The translations under genes and the position numbers were made by a program. Below, in pieces: positions 63,481-64,000 of a stretch of 64,000 bases of DNA. The stretch is taken from NCBI RefSeq assembly GCF_040958095.1, contig NC_091172.1, positions 23,155,753 through 23,219,752 of the forward strand, given 5' to 3'. How positions within the stretch are numbered: the stretch's first letter is position 1; each line of letters starts with the position of its first letter. The notes beneath the pieces are model-generated. The model was given only the letters and a program-made list of their open reading frames with translations. It made no database searches and had not been told where the DNA came from. The DNA comes from Procambarus clarkii. Taxonomy: Eukaryota > Arthropoda > Malacostraca > Decapoda > Cambaridae.

Positions 63481-64000
63481 CCGGCGGAGGTAACTTCAGA
63501 GTTGACCTGACTGTGAGAGTGGAAGGACGTTCGTCAGTCAGCTCTCGAGGATTGGAGACTCTGAGAGTCTTACTCAGTGGATTATAGCTAGCCATCGCAG
63601 CCCACCATTGTTATTGGAGACCTTGTGCTTCTGGAAGCAAGAAGAAACGAAGTTTATTGGGCAGAGAAGGGCCAAAACTTGGAAAATCGGTCGGCGACGA
63701 CGCTGGAGGGCGCTGCCTGACGCTGAGGGTCTGGACGGTGTGGCGGGCAGGCCTGGCTGTGACTGGATCACATTCACTGAGGTTGTTGGAGGGATGACAC
63801 CGTTCCCAGGACGAGGAGCAACGCCTTGTGGAAGGAACGAGTGTGTGTGTATAGAGTGATTAGCTCAGTGCTCCCTGGTTGGTCCAGGATTGGGATATCT
63901 GAAACTGGGAGTGGTTCGGCGACGGCTTCATGACCCCTGAGGACTTGCAGCACGGTACTGGATCATCCAGGACCGACTCAGGAACCGTGGGAACCCAAGC
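63481..64000 (+). other. Moderately GC-rich sequence downstream of the promoter-like island
   Basis: Mixed-composition sequence that could be the 5'UTR or first exon of a plus-strand transcript. Short frames exist (for example 63608-63859) but none is recognisable, so I assign no gene. Confidence 0.3.

Overview
This is a eukaryotic, intron-rich, repeat-dense genomic window. It is most likely from a decapod crustacean (crayfish, lobster or shrimp type). The evidence is an animal ERGIC1 gene with small exons and kilobase introns, together with many LINE C-terminal tails, tRNA-derived SINEs, Penelope-like, Ty3/Gypsy, DIRS-like and pogo/Tigger remnants of the kinds I associate with decapod genomes. 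No prokaryotic gene, CRISPR array or operon is present. Most long open frames here are chance frames inside repeats.

The one host gene I can reconstruct is ERGIC1 (ERGIC-32, an ER-Golgi cargo-cycling membrane protein) on the minus strand. Its 3'UTR is about 3.1 kb (1-3103) and ends near base 1. The stop codon and last exon lie at 3104-3211, with further exons at 3870-3992, 8326-8426, 13487-13645, 17931-18059, 21280-21371 and 21556-21690. Splice sites, phases and the encoded peptide all agree across these seven exons, which give 281 codons plus the stop; a short first coding exon is missing. A phase-compatible but unproven first exon lies at 63130-63188, below a CpG-rich candidate promoter at about 63340-63480.

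The dominant structural feature is that 4208-32366 is repeated at 32867-62020, roughly 1% different, with a run of exactly 500 N (32367-32866) between the copies. The left copy stops at the base from which the right copy continues (62021), and the right copy begins at the base where the left copy leaves unique sequence (4208). The simplest reading is two overlapping contigs, probably two haplotypes, scaffolded end to end: a false duplication rather than a real tandem one. Five ERGIC1 exons therefore appear twice (36982-37082, 43227-43385, 47797-47925, 51144-51235, 51414-51548). The collapsed locus would be about 35 kb.

The introns carry, in left-copy order: LINE tails (5782-6782), a 91-bp-TIR MITE (6926-7503), a pogo-like element inside another (9389-11056), tRNA-like SINE pieces (12728, 14051), a GC-rich DIRS-like relic (14340-17580), an old Tigger relic (18308-19288), a tRNA-like head joined to a Penelope-like RT fragment that has lost a catalytic Asp (19299-19890), an LTR-like block with a textbook core promoter (20565-21216), LINE tails (21880-23640), a tRNA-like SINE (25540-25628), a broken Ty3/Gypsy element (26081-29613), AT microsatellites and a 19-bp tandem repeat. 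The right copy alone carries a 1,086-bp Tigger-type insertion (41086-42171) with its empty site visible in the left copy.

The unique right flank (62021-64000) holds an orphan exon resembling the C-terminus of an SLC17-type transporter (62123-62371, minus), a minisatellite (62932-63083) and the promoter-like region. I see no new host defence system or other new cellular system. The strongest observations are the assembly duplication and the transposon archaeology.
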